DNA of 64,000 nt from Pseudomonas aegrilactucae. Its GTDB lineage: Bacteria; Pseudomonadota; Gammaproteobacteria; Pseudomonadales; Pseudomonadaceae. The stretch lies in NCBI RefSeq assembly GCF_019168305.1, contig NZ_JAHTBI010000036.1, positions 51,518 through 115,517 on the forward strand, read 5' to 3'. Every line of letters starts with the position of its first letter. Within the stretch, counting starts at the first letter, position 1. The notes under the pieces are model-generated. The model did not search any database, was not told where the DNA came from, and saw only the letters and a program-made list of their open reading frames with translations. The translations under genes were made by a program, and so were the position numbers. Below are positions 17,915-27,070 of the stretch, piece by piece.

Positions 17915-18889
17915 ATGGCAACCCTCGACCCTCTCCAGCGCGCGGCGCTGGAACAGGCTGCGCTCTGGCGCGCCCGCCTCAATGCCGATGCGGTTGGCGA
18001 TGCCGACCAGCAGGCCTGGCAAACCTGGCACGACGCCCACGAACAGCACCGCTGGGCCTGGCAGCAGGTGGCCCAGGTGCAGCAGCGGCTGGGCCACCTA
18101 CCTGCCGGTCTGGCCGGGCGCACCCTGGACCTGGCCGGGCAGCAGGCTGCGATGGGGCGCCGGGGGGTACTCAAGGGCGTGCTGTTGCTGGCCGGCACCG
18201 CTGGCCTTGGCTGGGCGGGTTACCGCGAGGTCAGGTACGGGCCGTGGACCGCCGACTATCACACCGGGATCGGCAAGCGCCAGGCGCTGACCCTGGCCGA
18301 TGGTACGCAGCTCGAACTCAACGGCAACACTGCGCTGGATGTGCGCTACGACAACCAGCAGCGCCTGCTGGTGCTGCGCCAGGGCGAGGTGATGATTACC
18401 AGTGCGCCGGACCAGGCCGAGCGTCCGCTGCGGGTACAGACCGTCAACGGCACCGTCGAGGCGCTGGGCACACGTTTTCTGGTGCGCCGCGACAGTGATG
18501 GCAGCACCACGGAGCTGGCGGTGTACCAGGGGCACGTGGGCGTGTTGCCCCGCGACGGCGTGGGGGGCGCCATGGTCAATGCGGGTGATCAGGTGCGTTT
18601 TGCTCACCCCAGATTCGTGCTGGGATCGCCGCTTGAGCCCCACCGCGATGCCTGGCGCAAGGGCCTGCTGATCGCCAACGACCAGACGCTCGGGGTGTTC
18701 ATCGCGGAGTTGCGACGCTACCGCCTTGGCTGGCTCAATTGTGCCAATCAGGTGGCCGATCTGCGCATCAGCGGCACCTTCAAACTCGATGACACCGAGC
18801 AGATCCTGCGCGCCATCGGCAAGACCCTGCCGGTGCATGTCGAGCGGCGCACGCGCTACTGGGTAAGCATCGAGCCGCCCAGGGTGTAA
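17915..18889 (+). CDS. FecR-like sigma-factor regulator (module 2)
   Basis: The 324-residue protein has the N-terminal sigma-binding domain (EQAALWRARLNADA), a membrane segment at about 88-106 (LKGVLLLAGTAGLGWAGY) and a periplasmic FecR domain (LADGTQLELNGNTALDV; VEALGTRFLV). The ATG at 17915 aligns with the start of the module 1 paralogue. A GTG at 17906 that overlaps the sigma stop by four bases is an alternative start and would give coupling. It links receptor 2 to sigma factor 2. Confidence 0.92.
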   Translation: MATLDPLQRAALEQAALWRARLNADAVGDADQQAWQTWHDAHEQHRWAWQQVAQVQQRLGHLPAGLAGRTLDLAGQQAAMGRRGVLKGVLLLAGTAGLGWAGYREVRYGPWTADYHTGIGKRQALTLADGTQLELNGNTALDVRYDNQQRLLVLRQGEVMITSAPDQAERPLRVQTVNGTVEALGTRFLVRRDSDGSTTELAVYQGHVGVLPRDGVGGAMVNAGDQVRFAHPRFVLGSPLEPHRDAWRKGLLIANDQTLGVFIAELRRYRLGWLNCANQVADLRISGTFKLDDTEQILRAIGKTLPVHVERRTRYWVSIEPPRV

Positions 18890-18914
18890 AAATAATTTTT
18901 ACGCAAATGATAGG

Positions 18915-18935
18915 TATTCGCTGTTTCGTTCGACT
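18915..18935 (+). promoter_or_regulatory. Putative FecI-dependent promoter of receptor 2
   Basis: The block TATTC to TCGTTCGACT is spaced exactly as the block in front of receptor 1 (11595-11615). It lies 51 bases before the receptor ATG and 25 bases after the FecR stop, so the receptor can be transcribed separately from the regulators. Confidence 0.5.
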
Positions 18936-18986
18936 TCTGAAATGCAGGCGTCATGGCCTGACTGCCAACCAGAAGAGAAACGAACG

Positions 18987-21413
18987 ATGATGACCCGTAC
19001 CCCGGGCGCGGCAAGGCTGCGTACCACGCTGTTGTGCTCCACCCTGCTGTGGCCCCTGGCTTTGCCGGTGGTCAGCTATGCCGACAGCGCAACCCCGAGT
19101 GAATACAACCTGGCCCGCGGCGACCTTGGCCAGGTGCTCAACGGCTTTGCCGCCCAGGCCAGCGTGGTGCTGTCGTTCGACCCGCAGCTCACGCAGGGCA
19201 AGACCAGCGCCGGCCTGCACGGGCGCTACAGCGTCGAGCAGGCCTTGCAGGCATTGCTTGCCAGCAGCGGGCTGGTTGCCCTGCGTGAAGACGACGGGCG
19301 CTACAGCCTGGCGCCGCAGCCAGAGGCGGGCGCTGCGCTCAACCTGGGTGTGACCGAGGTCACCAGCAACCAGTTGGGCACCATCACTGAAGACAGCGGT
19401 TCCTACACCCCGGGTACCATCGCCACCGCCACGCGGCTGGTGCTGACCCCGCGCGAAACGCCGCAGTCCATCACCGTGGTCACCCGTCAGCACATGGACG
19501 ACTTCGGCCTGAACAACATCGACGACGTGATGCGCCATACGCCGGGCATCACCGTGTCGGCGTTCGACAGTGACCGCACCAGCTATTATGCCCGTGGTTT
19601 CTCGATCAACAATTTCCAGTACGACGGCATTCCTTCCACGGCGCGCAACGTCGGCTATTCGGCGGGCAACACGCTGAGCGACATGGCCATCTACGACCGC
19701 GTCGAGGTGCTCAAGGGCGCCACCGGCCTGCTCACCGGAGCCGGTTCGCTGGGGGCGACCATCAACCTGGTACGCAAGAAGCCGACCGCCGACTTCAAGG
19801 GGCATTTCACCCTGGGCGCCGGCAGCTGGGACAACTACCGCAGCGAGATCGACGTGGGCGGGCCGTTCACGGAAAGCGGCAATGTACGTGGGCGGGCCGT
19901 GGCGGCCTACCAGGACAAGCACTCGTTCATGGACCACTACCAGCGCAAGACCAACGTGTACTACGGCATCCTGGAGTTCGACCTGAGCCCCGATACCCTG
20001 CTGACCGTGGGCGGCGATTATCAGGACAACAAACCGGAGGGCTCGAGCTGGTCGGGCAGCATTCCGCTGTTCGATGCGGCGGGCAACCGCAACGACCTGC
20101 CACGCCATTTCAACAACGGCGCGAAATGGAGCAACTGGAGCCAGTACACCCGCACCGTGTTCGCCAGCCTTGAGCACCACCTGGCCAACGGCTGGGTCGG
20201 CAAGGCCCAACTGGACCACAAGATCAACGGCTACGACGCGCCGCTGGGCTCCATCCAGGGCTATTACCCGCGTGCCGACGGCACGGCCAGCATCTACTCG
20301 GCCAAGTATACCGGCGAGACCGTCAGCAACTCGGCCGACCTCTACATGAGCGGGCCGTTCGAGCTGTTCGGGCGCGAGCATGAACTGGTGGTCGGTACCT
20401 CGTTCGCTCAGTCGCACTGGGAAGGCAAGGGTTGGTGGAGCGCCAAATACCCCAATGGCAACAACGTCGACTACGGCAGTTGGGACGGCGACATCGACGA
20501 ACCGGATTGGGGCGCACAGACCCAGACCGTGGATGACCGCGTTCGCCAGACCGGTACCTACCTGACCACGCGGCTGCACCCCACCGATGACCTGACCTTG
20601 ATTCTGGGTGCCCGCCTGGCCAACTACCGCATCAATGGCTTCACCTCCAACGGTCGCGAGGACGATCGCCTGCTGCCCTACCTGGGTGCGGTGTACGACC
20701 TGACCGACAACCTGTCGCTGTACACCAGCTACACCGATATCTTCATGCCCCAGGATGCCTGGTACCGCGACCGCAACAATCGCCTGCTCGACCCGGATGA
20801 AGGGCAGAACTACGAAGTGGGCCTGAAGGGCGAGTTCCTCGACGGGCGCCTGAATGCCAGCCTGGCGTACTTCGAGATCCACCAGAGCAGCCGTGGCGAG
20901 GCGGATGTGGACTACAACAGCAAGCCGACCAACCCGGCGATCGAGTATGCCTATGAGGGTATCAAGGCCAAGACCAAGGGCGTCGAGGCAGAGATTTCCG
21001 GCGAACTGGCCGAAGGCTGGCAACTGCAGGGCGGTTACACCCACAAGGTGATCCGCGACGACCAGGGCGCCAAGGTGTCGACCTGGGAGCCGGAGGATCA
21101 GGTCAGCTTCTACACCAGCTACAAGCTCAAGGGCCCGCTGGATCGCCTGACCGTCGGCGGTGGCGCGCGCTGGCAGGGCAAGGGCTGGCAGGTGCTGGTG
21201 AACGACAAGAAGAACCGCAAGGAAGAGTTCGCCCAGGACCCCTACTGGCTGGTCGACGTGATGGCGCGCTACCAGATCAGCGAGCAGCTGTCGGCCACGC
21301 TCAACGTCAACAACGTGTTCGACAAGGCCTACTTCACCAACATCGGCTTCTACAACTCGGCCTCCTATGGCGACCCGCGCAACGTGATGGTGACTACGCG
21401 CTGGGATTTCTGA
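18987..21413 (+). CDS. TonB-dependent siderophore receptor with signalling (STN) domain (module 2)
   Basis: The 808-residue receptor has a signal peptide (about 1-33), an STN domain (YNLARGDLGQVLNGFAAQAS, about 40-105), a plug (PRETPQSITVVTRQHMDDFG; VEVLKGATGLLTGAGSLGAT) and a barrel ending in TTRWDF. It is paralogous to receptor 1 through signal domain, plug and many barrel strands, but the extracellular loops differ, so the ligand probably differs. I chose the ATG at 18987; an upstream in-frame ATG at 18942 lies inside the conserved leader and would spoil the signal peptide. Confidence 0.93.
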   Translation: MMTRTPGAARLRTTLLCSTLLWPLALPVVSYADSATPSEYNLARGDLGQVLNGFAAQASVVLSFDPQLTQGKTSAGLHGRYSVEQALQALLASSGLVALREDDGRYSLAPQPEAGAALNLGVTEVTSNQLGTITEDSGSYTPGTIATATRLVLTPRETPQSITVVTRQHMDDFGLNNIDDVMRHTPGITVSAFDSDRTSYYARGFSINNFQYDGIPSTARNVGYSAGNTLSDMAIYDRVEVLKGATGLLTGAGSLGATINLVRKKPTADFKGHFTLGAGSWDNYRSEIDVGGPFTESGNVRGRAVAAYQDKHSFMDHYQRKTNVYYGILEFDLSPDTLLTVGGDYQDNKPEGSSWSGSIPLFDAAGNRNDLPRHFNNGAKWSNWSQYTRTVFASLEHHLANGWVGKAQLDHKINGYDAPLGSIQGYYPRADGTASIYSAKYTGETVSNSADLYMSGPFELFGREHELVVGTSFAQSHWEGKGWWSAKYPNGNNVDYGSWDGDIDEPDWGAQTQTVDDRVRQTGTYLTTRLHPTDDLTLILGARLANYRINGFTSNGREDDRLLPYLGAVYDLTDNLSLYTSYTDIFMPQDAWYRDRNNRLLDPDEGQNYEVGLKGEFLDGRLNASLAYFEIHQSSRGEADVDYNSKPTNPAIEYAYEGIKAKTKGVEAEISGELAEGWQLQGGYTHKVIRDDQGAKVSTWEPEDQVSFYTSYKLKGPLDRLTVGGGARWQGKGWQVLVNDKKNRKEEFAQDPYWLVDVMARYQISEQLSATLNVNNVFDKAYFTNIGFYNSASYGDPRNVMVTTRWDF

Positions 21414-21431
21414 GGCGCGTGTCCTGAGGCC

Positions 21432-21797
21432 TCAGGCCTGCCGTTGTGCCAGGCAGGCCTTGTGGATCGCGTCCCAGCATTCGTAGCTCCACAGGCGGAT
21501 CCAGGTGACCTTCCACAGGCGGTCCCAGTGCCGGCGCAGCGGGTTGCGCCGGCGTGCTTGGAGCAGCTCCTCGATCTCTTCATTGAGCGATACGGGTTCG
21601 AAGCCGGTCCACACCGGCGGCACCGGCGCCACGACGTTGTAGTAGCAGACCGGTGCGACTTCTTCGTAGAAGATGTGCTTGAGCTCGGCCAGGTCGAAGG
21701 GCTCCAGTTCGCGAGCGATCCAGGCGTAGTCCACCCAGCTGTCGACGAAGGACTCGGAGAGCAGGGCGCGAACGCGGTGGCGTTGTTCGAGGGTCAC
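21432..21797 (-). CDS. Conserved hypothetical protein
   Basis: From the GTG at 21797 the product is 121 residues (VTLEQRHRVRALLSESFVDS), soluble, with many aromatic residues and a proline-rich middle (VVAPVPPVWTGFEPV). The frame is open further upstream to 21959, but that part runs through a REP element and looks non-coding. I do not recognise a function. It is convergent with receptor 2. Confidence 0.6.
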   Translation of the reverse strand: MTLEQRHRVRALLSESFVDSWVDYAWIARELEPFDLAELKHIFYEEVAPVCYYNVVAPVPPVWTGFEPVSLNEEIEELLQARRRNPLRRHWDRLWKVTWIRLWSYECWDAIHKACLAQRQA

Positions 21798-21862
21798 GGT
21801 GAAGGCTCTGGCAGCGATGCCCGATGCTGCGCGGTTTGCCGCTTGCCGGTCAAGCGCGGTGC

Positions 21863-21951
21863 GCCTTTCGCTGGCAAGCCAGCTCCCACAGGTACACCAC
21901 TGGCCTAGAGAGCGGTGACACACCTGTGGGAGCTGGCTTGCCAGCGAAGGG
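21863..21951. repeat. REP inverted pair (REPIN-like)
   Basis: Two copies of the REP core (GCTGGCAAGCCAGCTCCCAC and its complement) face each other across a loop of about 30 bases. They can form a long hairpin between the hypothetical gene and the GntR gene. The arms match those of the element at 28780-28862. Confidence 0.85.
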
Positions 21952-21963
21952 CACGCCACCCTT

Positions 21964-22650
21964 TCAATCCAGGCTCAGCTTGGCCTCGATGCGGTCCAGA
22001 TGTTGATGCATCAACTGCAACGCCGCCTCGCTGTCGCCATCTTCCAGCGCATCCACCAGCGCCGCGTGCTCCTGCCACGCGCAGTGCTCGCACGGCTGGG
22101 TCTCATACTGGGCGATGATCAATGACGTCATCGGCACCAGCCCGTTGAGGAACCGCGTCAACGGCGCATTGTTGGCCATCTCCGCCAGCTTCAGGTGAAA
22201 CTCGCCACCCAGCCGGATCGCTGTGCAACGTTGGCCCTGCTCATGGTGCTTGCGCTCGCGTGCAATCAGCTCGCGCAACTGGCGAATGCGCGGTGCACTG
22301 GTGCGACGTGCCGCCAGGCCGATCAGGGTGGTCTCGGCCAGGCGCCGTGCACTGAGGATCTGCCGCGCCTGCTGCGGGTCTGGCGCGGCCAGCTTGGCTG
22401 TGTGCGCCGGGCGCTGCACCACCACCTGCTGATCGGACAGGCGCCCCAGCACCCGGCGGATCACGGTGCGGCTCACGCCGAACGCCTCGCCCAGCGCGTG
22501 CTCGGTCAAGGCCGTGCCCGGTGCCAGGCGCTGTTCGAGAATGGCGTCGAACAGACGCGGGTAGATCTCGTCAGCGCTCAGGCGCTGCTCGCCAGCGGCC
22601 AGCAGTGCAGGCAGGGCGGTGCCGATAGGGGTGGCAGGGCAGGCGTTCAT
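21964..22650 (-). CDS. GntR-family regulator, FCD type (second of pair)
   Basis: The 228-residue regulator has an N-terminal winged helix (LTEHALGEAFGVSRTVIRRV, about 47-67) and a C-terminal all-helical FCD ligand-binding domain. That domain shows the usual metal/acid-binding pattern (GGEFHLKLAEMANN and a late histidine, MHQHLD). FCD regulators sense small organic acids. It follows another FCD regulator by 15 bases and the symporter gene before that, all leftward, suggesting one operon. No enzyme gene is adjacent that would name the acid. Confidence 0.88.
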   Translation of the reverse strand: MNACPATPIGTALPALLAAGEQRLSADEIYPRLFDAILEQRLAPGTALTEHALGEAFGVSRTVIRRVLGRLSDQQVVVQRPAHTAKLAAPDPQQARQILSARRLAETTLIGLAARRTSAPRIRQLRELIARERKHHEQGQRCTAIRLGGEFHLKLAEMANNAPLTRFLNGLVPMTSLIIAQYETQPCEHCAWQEHAALVDALEDGDSEAALQLMHQHLDRIEAKLSLD

Positions 22651-22665
22651 GGTCGCTCTCCTGGG

Positions 22666-23370
22666 TCAGTTGCCCGGATGTTCATCCGGGATGGTCAATT
22701 CGATGCCCATGCGCAGGCCTTCCTGCAGGATGTGCCGGCGCATCTGCGCGCTGGCCTGGGCGCTGTCCTTGTTGCGGATGGCACGCACCACCGCCTCGTT
22801 CTCCTCCAGACGGGCGGCCAGGTGCTCGGGCGAGTTGCGCAGCACCTGGGCGCTCTGCTTGAGGGCATTGCTGGTCTGCTGCACCACGCTCTGGAAAATC
22901 GGGTTGGCGGTCAGCGCGAACAGCTCCTCGTGAAAGGCGATGTAGGCGCTTACCCCGGCTTCGCTGTCGTTGGCGTCGAGGGCCTCGCGCATGTCCATCA
23001 GGGTCAGGCGCAACTGGCCGATTTCCTTGCTGCTGATCGACTGCGCCACCAGCCCGACAATGAACGGCTCCAGCGTGTAGCGCAGTTGCAGCACGTCCTC
23101 CAGGCTGGCCCCGGCCACCGCGGCTGGTGCCTGCACCAGTTCCAGCGTGCCGGGTTCGAGTACCAGCACGCCTTTGCCTGGCATGGAGCGCACCAGCCCC
23201 AGGGTTTCCAGCACGGTCACCGCTTCACGCAGGCTCGGGCGGCTGATGCCCAGTTGCTCGGCCAGCTCGCGCTGCCCCGGGAGCATCTCGCCCGAGCGCC
23301 ATTGGCCACGGGCCAGCGCCTGGCGCAGTTTTTCCACTACCGCATTCACTACCGTCGATGAGGTAATCAC
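22666..23370 (-). CDS. GntR-family regulator, FadR subfamily (first of pair)
   Basis: The 234-residue protein has a typical FadR-type winged helix (LPGQRELAEQLGISRPSLRE, about 30-50) and an FCD domain with the FHEELFALTANPIF histidine motif. The family regulates transport or catabolism of organic acids and often represses its own operon. It is 36 bases downstream of the symporter gene. The repeated TTACCGGT operators upstream of the symporter are its likely target. Confidence 0.9.
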   Translation of the reverse strand: MITSSTVVNAVVEKLRQALARGQWRSGEMLPGQRELAEQLGISRPSLREAVTVLETLGLVRSMPGKGVLVLEPGTLELVQAPAAVAGASLEDVLQLRYTLEPFIVGLVAQSISSKEIGQLRLTLMDMREALDANDSEAGVSAYIAFHEELFALTANPIFQSVVQQTSNALKQSAQVLRNSPEHLAARLEENEAVVRAIRNKDSAQASAQMRRHILQEGLRMGIELTIPDEHPGN

Positions 23371-23406
23371 TGTTCGCTCCCTGAGAAGACACGCATACGT
23401 TGTTAC

Positions 23407-24732
23407 CTAGAAATCCTGTTGGTGGGCGGGGGTGGGGGCGGGGGTTGGCAGCTTGCGCGCCTGGAAACTGAAGCCTTGCTTGCCGTTGAGCACGTTGTTG
23501 GCACGCTCAAGGTCGATGTCTTTCTCCCAGCGGGCGATGGCCACGGTGGCGACGCAGTTGCCGATCAGGTTGGTCAGTGCGCGACCGATACCCATGAACC
23601 AGTCCACCGCCAGCACCAGCACCAGGCCCACCACCGGGATCGCCGGTACCGCAGTGAGGGTGGCCGCCAGGATAACCAGCGCCGAGCCGGGGATGCCGTG
23701 GGCGCCCTTGGAGGTGATCAGCGACACCAGCAAAATCGTCAGCAGGTCGGTCATGGCCAGCGGCGTGCCGGTGGCATTGGCGATGAACACGATGGCCAGG
23801 GTCAGGTAGATCGAAAAGCCATCAAGGTTGAACGAGTAGCCGGTCGGGATCACCAGGCCGACGGTAGAACTGCCGATGCCCAGGTGTTCGAGCTTGCGCA
23901 TGATCTGTGGCAGCACGGCATCGGAGGAGGCGGTGCCCAGCACGATGCTCAGCTCTTCACGCATGTACTTGAGGAACGGAAACAGCTTGAGCCCCGACAC
24001 GCGCATCACCGTGCCCAGGATCACCAGCACAAAGCCTGCACAGGTCACGTAGAACAGCGCTACCAGGCCGCCCAGGTGCTGCAGCGAGTCCAGGCCATAT
24101 TTGCTGGTGGTGAAGGCGATGGCGCCGAACACGCCGATCGGTGCCAGGCGCACGATCATGCCCATGATACGGAAGATCACGTGGCTCAGTTCGTTGATCA
24201 GGCGGGTGATGCCCGAGGCGGCTTCACCTACCAGGTTCAGCGCGCTGCCGAACAGCACCGCGAACAGCAGCACCTGCAGGATGTTGTTGTCGGCAAAGGC
24301 GCCGATCACCGAGTTGGGGATCAGGCCCATGAGGAAGGCCGCGGTGCCCTGGATATGCTGGCCACGCTCGGCCAGTGCGCCGGCATCGGCGGTGGACAGC
24401 TGGTCCAGGTGGATATTGGCACCGGTACCGATGCCGGAGGTAAAGGCCAGCACCAGGCCCAGTACCAGTGCGATGGTGGTCAGTACTTCGAAATAGATAA
24501 CGGACTTGAGGCCGATGCGGCCTACTTTCTTCAGGTCGCCAGCGCCGGAAATACCGCTGACCACTACGCAGAACACAATCAGCCCGATGAGCATCTTGAT
24601 CAGCTTGATGAAGCCGTCGCCCAGGGGTTTGAGTTGCATGGAAACTTCAGGAAAGCTCAGGCCGCAGGCGATGCCAAGCATCAGGCCGAGCACTACTTGC
24701 AGGAAGATCGAACGCGAGCACCATTTGAGCAT
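23407..24732 (-). CDS. DctA-like dicarboxylate:cation symporter (DAACS family)
   Basis: The 441-residue membrane protein belongs to the glutamate/C4-dicarboxylate symporter family. It has eight helices plus two hairpins; the family motifs TASSDAVLPQIM and the later GYSFNLDG stretch are present. It imports C4-dicarboxylates or a related acid with protons or sodium. The usual DctA hairpin has SSESALP, while this protein reads SSDAVLP, so substrate preference may be shifted. The adjacent pair of FCD regulators supports organic-acid control. Confidence 0.9.
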   Translation of the reverse strand: MLKWCSRSIFLQVVLGLMLGIACGLSFPEVSMQLKPLGDGFIKLIKMLIGLIVFCVVVSGISGAGDLKKVGRIGLKSVIYFEVLTTIALVLGLVLAFTSGIGTGANIHLDQLSTADAGALAERGQHIQGTAAFLMGLIPNSVIGAFADNNILQVLLFAVLFGSALNLVGEAASGITRLINELSHVIFRIMGMIVRLAPIGVFGAIAFTTSKYGLDSLQHLGGLVALFYVTCAGFVLVILGTVMRVSGLKLFPFLKYMREELSIVLGTASSDAVLPQIMRKLEHLGIGSSTVGLVIPTGYSFNLDGFSIYLTLAIVFIANATGTPLAMTDLLTILLVSLITSKGAHGIPGSALVILAATLTAVPAIPVVGLVLVLAVDWFMGIGRALTNLIGNCVATVAIARWEKDIDLERANNVLNGKQGFSFQARKLPTPAPTPAHQQDF

Positions 24733-24804
24733 GGGAGGGATCTCTGGTCGGTGGTCCGTACTGCTGGCGGGGTGAGCCGAGCGACAGACTTAATTATTGT
24801 GGTC

Positions 24805-24821
24805 TTACCGGTATGTCCAGT
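24805..24821. promoter_or_regulatory. Putative GntR operator, proximal copy
   Basis: TTACCGGTATGTCCAGT lies 72 bases upstream of the symporter ATG. It is repeated with only two changes at 24892-24908. The half-sites GGTnTnACC and GGTnTGnCC resemble the TGGTnnnACCA palindromes bound by FCD-type GntR proteins. Confidence 0.5.
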
Positions 24822-24891
24822 GCAGGCGCAGTGTAGGCGCGCGTTTTGCGGGTTTGCAAGCGCTTTAGGGATGAGTGGGTATAAATTGGTT

Positions 24892-24908
24892 TTACCGGTC
24901 TGACCAGT
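24892..24908. promoter_or_regulatory. Putative GntR operator, distal copy
   Basis: TTACCGGTCTGACCAGT is the second copy of the 17-base element, 87 bases from the first (about eight helical turns). That spacing would allow looping between two dimers. It sits between the symporter gene and the HTH gene. Confidence 0.5.
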
Positions 24909-24983
24909 TGCGGGTCGAGGGTGCGACAAAAGCGTTTCAAGCGGCTCAAACACGCGCCTGTCACGCTTTTGCGGGGGCGGTGG

Positions 24984-25298
24984 TCACGGCTTGGACAGGG
25001 CCAGATCTACCGCCGCAATCAGTTTTCCCAGGTCCTTGGGCAGGGCTTTGTGAATGACACCGAACAGGTAGGCACGCTGCTCGTCCGCATTGTCCAGGTC
25101 CGTGAAAAAGGCATTGAGCTTGACGCCAAGCACGTCGGCAAAATTGATCAATGCTTCGACACTGGGGGTGTAGCTGCCGGTTTCAAAGCGGCTGATGGTC
25201 TTGGGGTCAAAACCGGTTTTTTCGCCAAGCTCAGCCTGAGTAAGCCCGGCTACCTTGCGGTAGCGTCTGATGGCTGGACCCAAACTTGATATATCCAT
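24984..25298 (-). CDS. XRE-family helix-turn-helix regulator
   Basis: The 104-residue protein is a single HTH_3 domain: IRRYRKVAGLTQAELGEKTG and then DPKTISRFETGSYTPSVEAL, with a short helical tail. It is a small DNA-binding regulator; its target is unknown. It is divergent from aer and tandem to the symporter gene, so it could act on either neighbour or on itself. Confidence 0.88.
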   Translation of the reverse strand: MDISSLGPAIRRYRKVAGLTQAELGEKTGFDPKTISRFETGSYTPSVEALINFADVLGVKLNAFFTDLDNADEQRAYLFGVIHKALPKDLGKLIAAVDLALSKP

Positions 25299-25483
25299 CG
25301 TCGATTCCCATTTAGAATCAAGAACTTAACGATAAATTTCGAGATTAGACAACGTCACTATTCATCACTAAACCTTGCAAAAGGTGATGGGATTCGTAGA
25401 ATCCCTTGTTAGGACCGAATTTCAGGCACAAGGTTGCAAAGCCAGCAGGCTAGGCTTTGTCGTGCACCCCATGGAGCTTTACA

Positions 25484-27049
25484 GTGCGTCTCAATCTGCC
25501 GGTAACGGCTGTCGAACAAACCTTTCCCGAGCACCAGCGGCTGATTTCGGCCACCGACACCACCAGCAACATTACCTACTGCAACGCTGAATTTGCCGCC
25601 ATGAGCGGTTTCAGCCAGGCCGAGTTGATCGGCAGCAGTCACAACCTGGTGCGTCATCCCGACATGCCGCCTGCGGTGTTTGCGCTGATGTGGCAGTACC
25701 TCAAGGCCGGCCAGAGCTGGATGGGGATCGTCAAGAATCGCTGCAAGAACGGCAACTTCTACTGGGTCAGTGCCTACGTCACGCCGGTGCTCGAAAACGG
25801 GCGCCTGGTGGGCTACGAGTCGGTGCGCGTCAAGCCTACCCGCGACCAGGTGCAGCGCGCCGAAGCCTTGTATGCGCGCTTGCGTGAAGGCAAACCTGCC
25901 GTGGCGCTCGGGCGCCGCGTGGTCGCGCAGGCCCAGGTGCTGGTGGTGCCGGTGCTGGCCGCTGCACTGGCGATCGGTGCGCAGTACTGGGTGCCCGGCC
26001 TGCTTGCCCATGGCATCACCGCGGGGCTGTTCGCCGCCGTGGGCCTGTGGGGCCACAGCCGCCTGCGCCACCAGTTGCAGCAGATCGTGCAGAGTACGCC
26101 AGAAACCTTTTCCGACCCGATCAGTGCGCTGACCTACAGCGACGAGCTGGGCCCGACCGCGCAGTTGCAGATGATCCTGATCAGCGAAGAGGCGCGCCTG
26201 AAGACCGCGCTGACCCGCCTGAGCGACCTGGCCAACCAGATGGCCGTGGCCGCCACCGACTCCAGCCGGCTGTCGAACACCACCGAGTCGGCGCTGCTCG
26301 AGCAGCGCGCCGAAACCGACATGACCGCCGCCGCGATGACCGAGATGGCGGCATCCATCGCCGAAGTCGCCGTGCATGTGCAACAGACCGCCAGTGAAGC
26401 CGGCACCGCCAACCTGTTGGCCGAGCAGGGCAGCCAGGTGGCCGGTACCTCGCGTGAGGCCATCCAGCTGCTGGCCAGCACCGTGACCGAGATCAACCAG
26501 GCTGTCGGCCGACTGGCCGGGCAGACCCAGGACATCATGCTGGCTGCCAGTGTGATCCAGGCCATTGCCGACCAGACCAACCTGCTGGCGCTCAACGCCG
26601 CCATCGAAGCGGCGCGCGCCGGGGAACAGGGTCGCGGTTTTGCGGTGGTAGCCGACGAGGTGCGCGCACTGGCGGGCAAGACCCGTCAGTCGACCCAGCA
26701 GATCCAGGGCATTATCCAGACCCTGCGCAGGGGGGCCGAGGAGGCGGTGAACATCGCCAACCTGGGTATCCAGGAGGCCGAGCAGGGCGTGGCCCAGGTG
26801 GTCGAGGCGCAACAGGCCTTGCAAGGGATTCGCCAGGCAGTGGAGCGCATCACCGACATGACCCAGCAGATGGCCGCCGCCTCGCAAGAGCAGTCGCATG
26901 TGGCCGAGGACGTGTCGCGGCAGATCAATCGGGTGGCCGGCACGGTGCAGAAGACTGCCGACAACGCCAATGCCGCGGCCACGCGCGGGGGTGAGCTGGA
27001 GCATATTTCTTCCGGCCTGCGTGCCCTGGTTGAACGCTTCAACCGATAG
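25484..27049 (+). CDS. aer: Aer-type PAS-domain energy taxis receptor
   Basis: The 521-residue receptor starts with a PAS domain (about 15-115; [20 protein letters not shown] and [11 protein letters not shown]) that in Aer binds FAD and senses redox state. A short membrane anchor (about 155-195) and an MCP signalling domain ([20 protein letters not shown]) follow. The GTG at 25484 is chosen because GGAG lies seven bases upstream and the product [11 protein letters not shown] then matches Aer starts. It is followed by the PAS-GGDEF-EAL gene after 21 bases, a pairing known in P. putida (aer-1). Confidence 0.92.
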   Translation: MRLNLPVTAVEQTFPEHQRLISATDTTSNITYCNAEFAAMSGFSQAELIGSSHNLVRHPDMPPAVFALMWQYLKAGQSWMGIVKNRCKNGNFYWVSAYVTPVLENGRLVGYESVRVKPTRDQVQRAEALYARLREGKPAVALGRRVVAQAQVLVVPVLAAALAIGAQYWVPGLLAHGITAGLFAAVGLWGHSRLRHQLQQIVQSTPETFSDPISALTYSDELGPTAQLQMILISEEARLKTALTRLSDLANQMAVAATDSSRLSNTTESALLEQRAETDMTAAAMTEMAASIAEVAVHVQQTASEAGTANLLAEQGSQVAGTSREAIQLLASTVTEINQAVGRLAGQTQDIMLAASVIQAIADQTNLLALNAAIEAARAGEQGRGFAVVADEVRALAGKTRQSTQQIQGIIQTLRRGAEEAVNIANLGIQEAEQGVAQVVEAQQALQGIRQAVERITDMTQQMAAASQEQSHVAEDVSRQINRVAGTVQKTADNANAAATRGGELEHISSGLRALVERFNR

Positions 27050-27070
27050 CCGTCAGGGTGGTAACGCATC

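Noticed and set aside
21797..21959. Upstream extension of the 121-residue hypothetical gene
   Set aside because: The added part runs through a REP element and has no ribosome binding site; the GTG at 21797 gives a better protein start.
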